From positions 1 through 22,101 of the IMG/VR virus record IMGVR_UViG_3300009537_000200: DNA of 22,101 bases; one strand, given 5' to 3'. The notes under the pieces were generated by a model. That model searched no databases. It was not told the DNA's origin and worked only from the letters and a program-made list of their open reading frames with translations. This document shows positions 14,510 to 21,814 of this stretch, piece after piece. Positions within the stretch are counted from its first letter, which is position 1, and each line of letters begins with the position of its first letter. A program made the position numbers and the translations under genes. This stretch comes from a virus.

Positions 14510-15841
14510 TCATGCCGCCACGTAGTATTTGATGCGGCGTCCGCGCGGCAGTTCCAGTATCTCGCTGCCCGTCAAGCCGTTGCTGTCGATGATCAGATTG
14601 AGCGTGTCGTCTTGGACGTTGCCGTACAACTCGGCTGCCAGGTCGATGATCGTTCGGTTGCGGTCCAGCACGATTTGCCTTTCGGGCACGAGCTGGAAGG
14701 AGACCTGGATCAAGAAGCCAGCGCACAACGCCACCGCGTCAAGCAACGCCTGGTAGCTCTCTCCGGTATCAAGCTCGTCGAGCGCCACGAAGCCGTCGTC
14801 CGACCACGCCACCGCGTCGTCGAACTGCGCAATCATGTCGTCGGCAGCCTTGAGCGCTTCGGGCTTGGTTGCGAACTCGTTGTCGATGAGCGACAGCACG
14901 GACCCGCTCACCGCCGTCAGGCCGAGCAGATGGGCGACGCGGAAGTCGTTGGAACGCTTGATCAGCGCGCTCTCGGTTGCGGCGTTTGGCGTCGTTCCCG
15001 GCGTGCCAGCCTTGGACCCGAACGTGCGCTGCGCGAAGTCTCCGTAGCGCTCAAGCTTCGTCTGGATGCCAGCGGCGGCGTTGGCGGGAGCCTGAATCAG
15101 GTTGGATAGCTGCTGCGCCAGTAGAAGCGGCTGACCGATCAGGACATCGATGCTCGAGTTGATCGTGCGGTAAACGTCGTCGAACGAGCGACGCACCCCG
15201 GACGTTGCGTCGGACACAGCTCGTAGCGTAGCGCTCACGTCGCGCAGCGCCGAAACAACCGTCGCCGCCGTGCTGACCTTCCGCGCCTTGGTGGCGATGT
15301 CGATTCCGTCCTTGAACTGCTGTGCAGCGGCCACGTTGAAACCTGCGACCGCGGCTTCGATCTCTGTCTGCGGGTCCCGCGCGTCCGTAGGGTAGATCTT
15401 GACCAGCGTCGTCCAGAACGTGACCTCGACGACGCTTTGGTTTGCCTCGTTGACCAGGTCGTTGCGCCGCGTGATCGGGCCGAACGGCACGACGTTTGGG
15501 ATCTTGCCGTACATCGGGTGCGTCAGCGTCCCAACGCCAGCCTCCGCGAGCGCGTTCTCGAACGCCGTCGCCACCTTGTCGTGGTCGGGCCCGGAGAAGA
15601 AGCACAGCCACGGATACTTGCGCGCGCCGATGCCCTTGCGCTGCACGTAAGCGTTGTCGACGTTGGCGAACTCGAACGCCGTGCCGCGCGCCTCAAACGA
15701 GCGCGAGAACTCGACATACTCAAACGCGAACGGTGTCTTGCTCGGAGACTCGTACTCCGCATCGCGAAGCCGCTCCTCCCACGTCTGCCCGCTTTCGAGA
15801 CCGATCTGCGACGCAATCTCGGCGGGCACCGGAAGCGGCAC
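14510..15841 (-). CDS. DNA-circulation family protein (Mu gp43/gpN-like)
   Basis: A 443-residue protein with the family N-terminus (EYESPSKTPFAFEYVEFSRSF, LCFFSGPDHDKVATAF, HPMYGKIPNVVPFG, split over residues 28-130), helical middle, and a LysM-like C-terminus (IIDLAAELYGNV, then ILELPRGRRIKYYV). In Mu this baseplate component joins tape measure to hub. Its GTG start shares one base with the tape measure stop (TAGTG), a coupled junction. Confidence 0.88.
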   Translation of the reverse strand: MPLPVPAEIASQIGLESGQTWEERLRDAEYESPSKTPFAFEYVEFSRSFEARGTAFEFANVDNAYVQRKGIGARKYPWLCFFSGPDHDKVATAFENALAEAGVGTLTHPMYGKIPNVVPFGPITRRNDLVNEANQSVVEVTFWTTLVKIYPTDARDPQTEIEAAVAGFNVAAAQQFKDGIDIATKARKVSTAATVVSALRDVSATLRAVSDATSGVRRSFDDVYRTINSSIDVLIGQPLLLAQQLSNLIQAPANAAAGIQTKLERYGDFAQRTFGSKAGTPGTTPNAATESALIKRSNDFRVAHLLGLTAVSGSVLSLIDNEFATKPEALKAADDMIAQFDDAVAWSDDGFVALDELDTGESYQALLDAVALCAGFLIQVSFQLVPERQIVLDRNRTIIDLAAELYGNVQDDTLNLIIDSNGLTGSEILELPRGRRIKYYVAA

Positions 15842-17829
15842 TAGAACGACCCGCTGGGCGCAATGGACAGTCGCGAGTTGCGGCGACTGTCACGCGGTCG
15901 GATCTCGGCTTGCGCGCCGCCCTCGCCACGCACCACGACCTCGACGCGCTCCACGCTTTCGGAGCGCTCGACGTTGCGCGACTCGACGGCTCGCGGCGGC
16001 AAGACCTGCGGAGAGATTCGAGGCGTTGGCGCAGCGCTTGGTTGCGTGGTCATCGGGCCGAACGTCGCGACGGGCTTGAGCACGCCCTGCATCGCCGTCG
16101 TGATGGGCTCTGGCTTGATGGTCGCCGCGATGGTTTCGCTCAGCTTGATCTTGTCCAAGTCCCGCAGCGGGCCGATCTTGGCGGGGCTGAACGGGAGCAT
16201 GTCGCGCAGCTTGCCGAGGACGGTCTTCATCGCGTCGTACAGATGCGGCGCCCACCCGAGCAGGCCCTTGGCGATTCCCTTGAGCATCGCCTTGCCCATC
16301 TCGGCGAAGTCGAGCCGCTTGAACCACTCCGAGATCGTTTCCCACCCGAGCATGATCTCATCCTTGAACATCACCCACATGCCGATAGCGACGCCGATCA
16401 GAACGACGAACGCGCCGAGCGGGTTCATGGTCATCAGCAGGTTGAACACGGTCATGGCCGCGTTCGCCGCCTTGATCGCGGTGGCCATGCCGTAGAAGAT
16501 CACGAGCGCCTTTCCGACCGCCTCCAGCGCCAGCACAATCTTGGGCAAGTTGTCGCGGATGTCTGCGATGAACTCCTGCACGCCAGAAACGATCACGTCC
16601 TGGTTTGCGCTCACCCAATCGCGCATGCCCTTGATCGTGTCCTTGAGCGCGCCGCCCTCCAGGCCAAACAGACCCTGCGTCACGCCATCGATCGCGGACT
16701 TGAGCAAGGTCCACTCGCCTTCGACGCTGTCGAGGCGTAGATCCGCCATCTGCTTTGCAGCCCCTTCCGCGCCGCGCAACTGTTCCGTCAGCTCCGAGAA
16801 CTTGCCCGATGCGAACAGGTCCGCAAGGTTCGTCGCCGCCTTCTGACCGCGAAGCCCCACGAGATCGGCGAAGAATGCGACCTTGTCGAACGAGCCGCCG
16901 GACTTCTCGGCGGCAATCGACAGTTGCTCCAGCACCTTGGGTAGCGAGAGCATATCTCCAGCAACAACGCGCATCTTGGAGCCGGATGCAATCAGCCGCT
17001 CGTTCTCTTCGGCCGCTGTCCGCACCGAGTGCTTGAAGGTGACCCCGAAGTCCTTCATCTGCTTCTTGACGGCAGCGGCAGGCTTGGCCATCTTCGTCAG
17101 CATCGTGGCCATGGCCGATCCCGCCACGCTGGCATCGAGACCGACGTCCTGAAGCAACGCAACGCCAGCAACCGCGTCCTCAAACGGAACCTTGAGTTGC
17201 TTGGCGGTCGATGCGACGTTGCGCAACGACTCGCCGAGCGTGCCGATCGTGGAGTTAGTGCGCGAGCTTGCAAGCGCCAGCACGTCGGCCACGCGGGACG
17301 CTTGGTCCGTCTGCATACCGAAGCCCTTGAGCGCGTTGCTCACATGGTCCGCGACTTCCGCCATCTCCAGACCCGAAGCCGCCGCGGCGTTCAGCACGCC
17401 CTCGACGCCCGCCAGAACGTCGGTCGTCGAAAAGCCCGACTTGCGCATGAGCTCCATCGCGTTCGCGGCTTCGGTCGCGGTGAACTTTGTTGTCTTGCCG
17501 AGACTCAGCGCCTTTTCTTCGAGTTCCGCAATCTCGCTTCGGGTCTGTAGTCCGACCGCGCCCACGTTCGTGATCGCTTGCTCGAAGCTGGACCCGGCCC
17601 CGATGATATGCCGACCGACGAGCGCGCCCGCTGCGCCAACACCGAGCATCGCGGTTGCGACGCGACGAATGCCGCGGTGAATGGTCGCGAAGCCGCGGTC
17701 GAGACGCCGCAGGCCACTCGTCGTTCGGCGCACCATGCGCGTCACGCTGCTGCTCATGCGAGCAACGGGGCGCGTCATGCCGTCAACCGCCTTGAAGGCG
17801 GCTTCGATGCTGAATCGGCCCTTGCTCAT
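15841..17829 (-). CDS. Tail tape measure protein
   Basis: A 662-residue tape measure, the ruler for tail length and part of the DNA-delivery path. Residues 85-330 show the TP901-type core (GAALVGRHIIG..., TKFTATEAANAMELMRKSGFS split, VLNAAAASGLEMAEVADHVS). Residues about 430-490 hold a hydrophobic stretch (NPLGAFVVLIGVAIGMWVMF) that could enter the host inner membrane on ejection. At about 1.5 angstrom per residue the tail would be near 100 nm. It starts 4 bases after the chaperone extension ends, the expected order. Confidence 0.9.
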   Translation of the reverse strand: MSKGRFSIEAAFKAVDGMTRPVARMSSSVTRMVRRTTSGLRRLDRGFATIHRGIRRVATAMLGVGAAGALVGRHIIGAGSSFEQAITNVGAVGLQTRSEIAELEEKALSLGKTTKFTATEAANAMELMRKSGFSTTDVLAGVEGVLNAAAASGLEMAEVADHVSNALKGFGMQTDQASRVADVLALASSRTNSTIGTLGESLRNVASTAKQLKVPFEDAVAGVALLQDVGLDASVAGSAMATMLTKMAKPAAAVKKQMKDFGVTFKHSVRTAAEENERLIASGSKMRVVAGDMLSLPKVLEQLSIAAEKSGGSFDKVAFFADLVGLRGQKAATNLADLFASGKFSELTEQLRGAEGAAKQMADLRLDSVEGEWTLLKSAIDGVTQGLFGLEGGALKDTIKGMRDWVSANQDVIVSGVQEFIADIRDNLPKIVLALEAVGKALVIFYGMATAIKAANAAMTVFNLLMTMNPLGAFVVLIGVAIGMWVMFKDEIMLGWETISEWFKRLDFAEMGKAMLKGIAKGLLGWAPHLYDAMKTVLGKLRDMLPFSPAKIGPLRDLDKIKLSETIAATIKPEPITTAMQGVLKPVATFGPMTTQPSAAPTPRISPQVLPPRAVESRNVERSESVERVEVVVRGEGGAQAEIRPRDSRRNSRLSIAPSGSF

Positions 17830-17833
17830 GTGC

Positions 17834-18519
17834 CTAGCTCTTTGGCTTCGTCAGCTCTTTGAGCTCGTGGCGAACGCCGTTGTAGAAGAATCGAATCTGC
17901 GCGCTGGTCAGGCGCGTTGGGTCAGGCAGCCCAGGAAAGTCGCGCGTGACTTGCAACAGCATCTCGCGATAGACAACCTGTCGAACGTGCTGAGGCTTGC
18001 CGTGGCGGTCGAAGGGTAGCCAGTAGTCGCGCCCTGCGCGGACAAGTGGGGTGGCTACCCTCCCAGAAAAAGGGCGAGTATCGCGAGGCACAGCTTGACC
18101 TCGCGGTTCTGCAGGCGCTTGAACGTGCTCTCGCCCGCGCCTGTCATGTTTGCCAAGACCGCATAGCTCTTGGCGATGTCGTGGCCAGCCTTCTTGCCGT
18201 CCTGCGCCATGTAGGCCGAGCCTTCGGGTTCACCGAAAACGAGGTCGCGCCCCGTCGATGTACGCATGACGGGCTCGCCCTTGCTGTTGACGCTCAACGT
18301 GCCGCGCCGAACCGCTCGAACGAACCGACGCTTGGCCACGGTCAGCGTCGCCTTGTCGTCGTCGTCCATGCCCTCGGGGTCCACGTCGAGATCCATCTCC
18401 TCGACAAACCGCCCGAACTCTTCGTTGGCCACGTCCTTGGCGACCTTGAAGCCGTCGTCGGCCTCGCTGTCGCTCACATCCATATCCATGTCTTGCTCAA
18501 TAGATTGCACATCACCCAT
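17834..18519 (-). CDS. Frameshifted tail assembly chaperone (long form)
   Basis: Predicted -1 fusion of the 154-residue chaperone with the downstream frame 17834-18091. Reading shifts at the TTTTT run (18067-18071), giving about 228 residues: 151 of the short form, then 77 including a conserved-looking QIRFFYNGVRHEL near the end. The two frames overlap by 37 bases and lie directly before the tape measure, as in gpG/gpGT-type pairs. A GTG at 18091 could instead start the second frame alone as 85 residues. The site is not a canonical heptamer, so I rate the fusion as likely but not certain. Confidence 0.6.
18011..18074 (-). promoter_or_regulatory. Candidate -1 frameshift site with downstream stem-loop
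   Basis: On the - strand, CCCTTTTTC (18074-18066) is followed after 6 bases by a stem GGGTAGCC (18060-18053) that pairs perfectly with GGCTACCC (18021-18014), with A-U extensions on both sides. The loop of about 30 bases holds a further CGCGC/GCGCG hairpin option. The short-form stop TAG lies inside the stem. Slippery run, 5-8 base spacer and stem match known -1 frameshift layouts. P-site TTT re-pairing on the T run is clean, while the neighbouring codon pair is not. Confidence 0.6.
18055..18519 (-). CDS. Tail assembly chaperone (short form)
   Basis: A 154-residue protein that begins at the ATG at 18519, one base from the glycosyltransferase stop, rather than at the longer open frame. It has an acidic N-terminus (QDMDMDVSDSEADDG), a central ATLTVAKRRFVRAVRRGTL segment, and a hydrophobic end (LCLAILALFLGG) where the reading frame can slip. 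Its role is to coat the tape measure during tail assembly. The call rests on gene order and the overlapping second frame, not on sequence family identity. Confidence 0.7.
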   Translation of the reverse strand: MGDVQSIEQDMDMDVSDSEADDGFKVAKDVANEEFGRFVEEMDLDVDPEGMDDDDKATLTVAKRRFVRAVRRGTLSVNSKGEPVMRTSTGRDLVFGEPEGSAYMAQDGKKAGHDIAKSYAVLANMTGAGESTFKRLQNREVKLCLAILALFLGG

Positions 18520-18520
18520 G

Positions 18521-19243
18521 TCAGCCTCCCGTGCGCAGCGATTCCAGTGCCGCGCATTCATCTTGTGGAAACGGCCGCAGCGCTTCCTCGCGCTCGACAA
18601 GCACCGAGCCCGGTGCGGCCATGAACTTCTCGACCTTCGTCAAGCTCTCATCGCTCTTGACGCCGATCATCCGAACGCCAAGCTCGGCCTGTTTGCGCCC
18701 AGCCGTGTCGTATCCGAGACCGCGCAGCTTCTGGCGCATCGACCAGTCGAGCCCGCGCTCCTTGCCGATTAGCCACGGCTGCCAATCGAGTCGGTCGAGC
18801 ACATCCGCGCGCAGCCCGCGCGCAGCCCCGAGCGTCTCGCCTCTGCGGTGCGGCTTCGTGTAGCCGGGGTAGTACAGCGCCTCGGGCCGATGCACGCAGA
18901 CTTGCCACGAGTCGGTCACGCCCACGATCGGCGCGGCCGAAAGCTCGCGTTGCCACACGCCGAAGAATCGATCGCAGACCCAGTTGTCGGAACCAAGCAC
19001 CACGATCGCATCCACGCGACCGCGAAGGTGAGCCGCGCCAGCGTTGTGTTTGTTCGACAGCGGGCTGTTCTGGGCCTTGACGACTTCGCAGCCGAACATC
19101 TCAGCGGCTCGGCCGTTTTCCTCTTCGTCGGTGACGGCGGCGATCGTCACGTCGTGGCCGCGCGCCGCATTCGCCAGCCGCCGCAGCATCAGCCACGCGA
19201 TCGCCTCGCGTCGCCAGAACGCGACGACAACGCCAATCCTCAT
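18521..19243 (-). CDS. GT-A-like glycosyltransferase
   Basis: A 240-residue protein resembling short GT2-type transferases. MRIGVVVAFWRREA starts a Rossmann-like sheet, NKHNAGAAH (64-72) and LGSDNWV (83-89) lie at the nucleotide-sugar and metal-binding places, with SDN in place of the usual DxD. ERGLDWSMRQKLR (162-174) may supply the catalytic acid region. The sugar donor and acceptor are unknown: host surface glycan, virion protein or modified DNA base. It overlaps the methyltransferase stop (ATGA) and lies one base before the tail chaperone. Confidence 0.7.
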   Translation of the reverse strand: MRIGVVVAFWRREAIAWLMLRRLANAARGHDVTIAAVTDEEENGRAAEMFGCEVVKAQNSPLSNKHNAGAAHLRGRVDAIVVLGSDNWVCDRFFGVWQRELSAAPIVGVTDSWQVCVHRPEALYYPGYTKPHRRGETLGAARGLRADVLDRLDWQPWLIGKERGLDWSMRQKLRGLGYDTAGRKQAELGVRMIGVKSDESLTKVEKFMAAPGSVLVEREEALRPFPQDECAALESLRTGG

Positions 19244-19824
19244 TCTTCGTCGTCCTTGCGCTTGCGGAACGGGCGCACCGCTTCAACCGCGAACGCGCGC
19301 CCGATGCGCTCGACGGACCGAATCTCAAGCCGACGCTCGAATCGCTTGCACAGTCGCGCCATCGTCGGGAAGTGTCGGACGTGGCCAGCGGAGTCGTGCA
19401 TGGGAAGTGTCATCAGCACGCGCGTGCCCTGGGGCAGTCGGCGCAGCAAAGGAAGGTCGCCGCGAATGTGCTCCAGCACCTCGCAAAGCACGGCGGTGTA
19501 CTGTTGCCTTCGGACGCGCCGAGCGGTGTCGCTTATGTCCTCATGCACGAAGCGGTACGTCGGAACGCGCGCGCGGGCTTGTTCAATCGCGACCTCTGAG
19601 AAGTCGGAGCCGAAGTACAGGTGTGACGGGTGCTCGCGTCGGGCTAGCAGTTCGGCGAAGTGACCGGGGCCGCAGCCGAAGTCCATGACCAGCTCGACGG
19701 GCGAGACGCGGTTTGCAATCCAGTGCCACAGCGGCGCCCACGGCGATTCGTCGAGTCCAAGCGCGTACGCTGGGGACTCGGTGAATATCTCGTCGTAGTC
19801 GGTGCGGTGAAGCTCATCGCCCAT
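19240..19824 (-). CDS. Class I SAM-dependent methyltransferase
   Basis: A 194-residue methyltransferase: motif I VMDFGCGPG (46-54) binds SAM, the acidic strand end FGSDFS (71-76) follows, HEDIS at 94-98, and EVLEHI at 115-120 is the post-motif segment common in small-molecule and sugar methyltransferases. There is no DNA-recognition domain and no NPPY-type motif, so base methylation is less likely. The neighbouring glycosyltransferase suggests that it caps or methylates a sugar or lipid-linked intermediate. Starts overlap the previous gene by 11 bases. Confidence 0.82.
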   Translation of the reverse strand: MGDELHRTDYDEIFTESPAYALGLDESPWAPLWHWIANRVSPVELVMDFGCGPGHFAELLARREHPSHLYFGSDFSEVAIEQARARVPTYRFVHEDISDTARRVRRQQYTAVLCEVLEHIRGDLPLLRRLPQGTRVLMTLPMHDSAGHVRHFPTMARLCKRFERRLEIRSVERIGRAFAVEAVRPFRKRKDDEE

Positions 19825-20125
19825 ATGCCTCGATGCTCGCGTGCGCGATGTCGTACCAAGCGAGTGCGCGCGGATGGTCGGCGCCGTACCTGCCGCACAA
19901 CTCGGCGTTACCGAGAACCTTTCGGGCTCGCTTCATCTCTCCAATGTGAGCAAGCATGATCGCGAGCATCGGCGGTCCCCATTTGAGTCTGCCAAGCGTC
20001 AAGACCTTGAGACGCGGCTCGCCCTCGTGGGTGTGCGCGTCCCAACAATCGAGCGTGACGCGCGCAACAGAGCGTTTCCGCAGCCACTCACGGTAGGCGA
20101 CTGAGACGCTACCGAAGATGGTCAT
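19814..20125 (-). CDS. Hypothetical protein (103 aa)
   Basis: I do not recognise this protein. It has a basic N-terminal half (AYREWLRKRSVARV), a CWDAHTHEGEPR patch, and a helical C-terminal part (PPMLAIMLAHIGEMKRARKVL, split here over residues 51-71, then HPRALAWYDIAHASIEAY). The helix pairs resemble a single TPR-like unit, which might scaffold neighbouring enzymes, though this is weak. ATGA overlap upstream and 11-base overlap downstream place it firmly in the operon. Confidence 0.6.
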   Translation of the reverse strand: MTIFGSVSVAYREWLRKRSVARVTLDCWDAHTHEGEPRLKVLTLGRLKWGPPMLAIMLAHIGEMKRARKVLGNAELCGRYGADHPRALAWYDIAHASIEAYGR

Positions 20126-20499
20126 CGCTCAACGAACCTCAGCTCGCCGCGGTCGAAGTACCACGGCGCCGAACGGCCATCCGACATGAGGCGTGGCTCC
20201 GCGTTGTGGATCGGACAATCCAGCACGACGGCGTCGGTTTCAACGCTACCTCTCCCATGCCGTGTCGTGCGGACGGAAGCCACGACTACGCAGCGACCAG
20301 GAACGTCTTCTGTGGAATGGCGAGCGTTGCTTCCGTAAGCGTCCACTTGCGCCCCCTGCTCAACTGCCCTGTCCTCGCGCGCGCAACGCGAATCGAACCC
20401 GCACTCGTCGCACACGTAGCCGTCCTGGTTGTTCGGCAAGTCATTGTCGAGCGTCCACTCGCACTTGTCGCACCAGCCGATTTGACGCCAGTTGGTCAC
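20122..20499 (-). CDS. Zinc-ribbon protein
   Basis: The GTG at 20499 gives 125 residues; another GTG at 20508 would add three and is preceded by GGGGACGG, so the start is uncertain. Cys10, Cys13, Cys30 and Cys33 (WCDKC and VCDEC) form a zinc ribbon. The rest has strands (RCVVVASVRTTRHG, AVVLDCPIHNAEP) and an aromatic end. It may be an adaptor or small binding protein for the surrounding enzymes. Function is unknown. It follows the LpxD-like gene after 23 bases. Confidence 0.62.
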   Translation of the reverse strand: MTNWRQIGWCDKCEWTLDNDLPNNQDGYVCDECGFDSRCAREDRAVEQGAQVDAYGSNARHSTEDVPGRCVVVASVRTTRHGRGSVETDAVVLDCPIHNAEPRLMSDGRSAPWYFDRGELRFVER

Positions 20500-20522
20500 G
20501 CCCCTCACCCGTCCCCGCAATC

Positions 20523-21269
20523 CTACAGCCTCCGAGCCGGATTGCCACCCCAGCGCTCGCCCGCGGGCACGTAGCGCAGCACGACCGATCCCATGCCGAT
20601 CGTGGCGCCGTCGCCGATTCTGACCCCGTTCGCCACCATGGCGCCCTGCCACAGCGTCACCCGGTCGCCCAGCGTTGCCGATCCTCCAATCGTGCTCATG
20701 GGCGACACGAGGCAGTGCTTTCCGATTCTGACCCCGTGGCCGACGTTCACGGACGCGCCGATTTTAGAGCCGTCCCCGATCATGGTCGGGCCGATGACCC
20801 CGCGCTGGACCGTCACGAGCGGGCCGATTTCGACTTCGGCGCCGATCCGCACCCCGCCGCAGTGCGGCATCCGCTCGTACCGCTGCCCCGTCCAGACGTA
20901 GCCGAGACCGGGCTCGCCGAGAATTGCGGTCGGGTGGATCACGGCCGTGGCGTCCACGGACAGCATGGGCGCAATCGGCCGCATTCGCTGGAGCACCCGA
21001 AGCAATGCGAGGCGCGGAGAGGTGGTCGAGAGTACGCAGAACGGTGCCTGCACTCGACGCTCGGGGGTGCGGACGCCTTCCGGGGCGATGAGGACGGAGC
21101 CGCCCCACAGAGGCGCTGAGGCGCCGGAACGGAGCCAGGACAGCGCGCCTGGCATGGCGTGCTCGGGTAGGTCGAGGTGATCGAAGCCTGCCGAGGGGTC
21201 GCCGGCGGCCACGTGGGCGCGGATTTCGTGGGCCTGGATGGTGGCGAGGACTTCGGAGGCGGGGGTCAT
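20523..21269 (-). CDS. LpxD-like acyltransferase (left-handed beta helix)
   Basis: A 248-residue hexapeptide-repeat transferase. Residues 1-100 correspond to the uridine-binding domain of LpxD. Residues 103-235 contain repeats (HPTAILG, VRIGAEVEIG, MIGDGSKIG, RIGKHCLV, RIGDGATIG). LGYVWTGQRYERMPHCGGV parallels the LpxD insert between strands, and His178 in VGHGV aligns with the catalytic His of LpxD. It would acylate a sugar amine. It follows the WbpD-like gene with an ATGA overlap. Substrate is not certain, and family members also act on other sugars. Confidence 0.8.
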   Translation of the reverse strand: MTPASEVLATIQAHEIRAHVAAGDPSAGFDHLDLPEHAMPGALSWLRSGASAPLWGGSVLIAPEGVRTPERRVQAPFCVLSTTSPRLALLRVLQRMRPIAPMLSVDATAVIHPTAILGEPGLGYVWTGQRYERMPHCGGVRIGAEVEIGPLVTVQRGVIGPTMIGDGSKIGASVNVGHGVRIGKHCLVSPMSTIGGSATLGDRVTLWQGAMVANGVRIGDGATIGMGSVVLRYVPAGERWGGNPARRL

Positions 21270-21814
21270 CGGCGCCGCGCCGGAATCCCGATCCAGGTCT
21301 CGCCAGCGGGCACGCTCTTGGTCACGAGCGCCTTGGCCCCGATCACGGCGTCGTCGCCAATCTCGATCCCGGCTTGCAGCGTCGCGTTCGTGCCCACGTG
21401 GACGCGAGCGCCGATGCGGGCGCCGCCGATCGCCTTGCCGCGATGATCCAGGTTCACGGTCATCGTTTGAGGGCTGACAAAAGAGCTATTCCCGATCCGA
21501 CACCCGCGCGCGATGATGGCGTCGTAGCGCAAGGTCACGTTGTCGCCGATGACGCAATCGCCGCTGCTCTTCACGCCGCTGTCGATGTAGCAGCGGCGAC
21601 CGATTTCGGTGCCGTCGCGCAGCTCGACGAACGAGCGGATGCGCGTGGCCTCCCCGACCTTCGCGGCGCCGATCACGCAATGGTGCTCGACGGACACACC
21701 CTCGGCCAAATCGGCGCCGGGTCCGATGATGCTGTAGGCGCCCACGGTGACGGATGGGTGGAGCTTGGCCGCGGGGTCGATGATGGCGGTCGGGTGTCGG
21801 CTTTGGTTGCTCAT
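21266..21814 (-). CDS. Hexapeptide acyltransferase (LpxA/WbpD-like)
   Basis: A 182-residue left-handed beta-helix protein. The ATG at 21814 overlaps the PIG-L stop (ATGA), fixing the start. Repeats begin with HPTAIIDPAAKLHPSVTVGAY (7-27) and continue through VIGAAKVG, CVIGDNVTL, CRIGNSSFV and ARIGARVHVG. The end DDAVIGAKALVTKSVPAGE (154-172) is typical of sugar N- or O-acetyltransferases. The helix start resembles LpxA, while the end and length resemble WbpD-type amino-sugar acetyltransferases. It acts on an activated sugar, with the deacetylase and LpxD-like partners. Confidence 0.8.
   Translation of the reverse strand: MSNQSRHPTAIIDPAAKLHPSVTVGAYSIIGPGADLAEGVSVEHHCVIGAAKVGEATRIRSFVELRDGTEIGRRCYIDSGVKSSGDCVIGDNVTLRYDAIIARGCRIGNSSFVSPQTMTVNLDHRGKAIGGARIGARVHVGTNATLQAGIEIGDDAVIGAKALVTKSVPAGETWIGIPARRR

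Noticed and set aside
13581-15109. Two long + strand frames opposite hub and DNA-circulation genes
   Set aside because: Antisense shadows; the - strand proteins match Mu-like tail families in the right order.
15496-16740. 414-codon + strand frame opposite tape measure
   Set aside because: Very Arg-rich composition typical of antisense GC-rich reading; the tape measure on the - strand is well supported.
18066-18074. Canonical X-XXY-YYZ slippery heptamer
   Set aside because: In the zero frame the codons are GCC CTT TTT CTG, which do not fit the canonical form; only the TTT re-pairs cleanly, so the site is reported as non-canonical.
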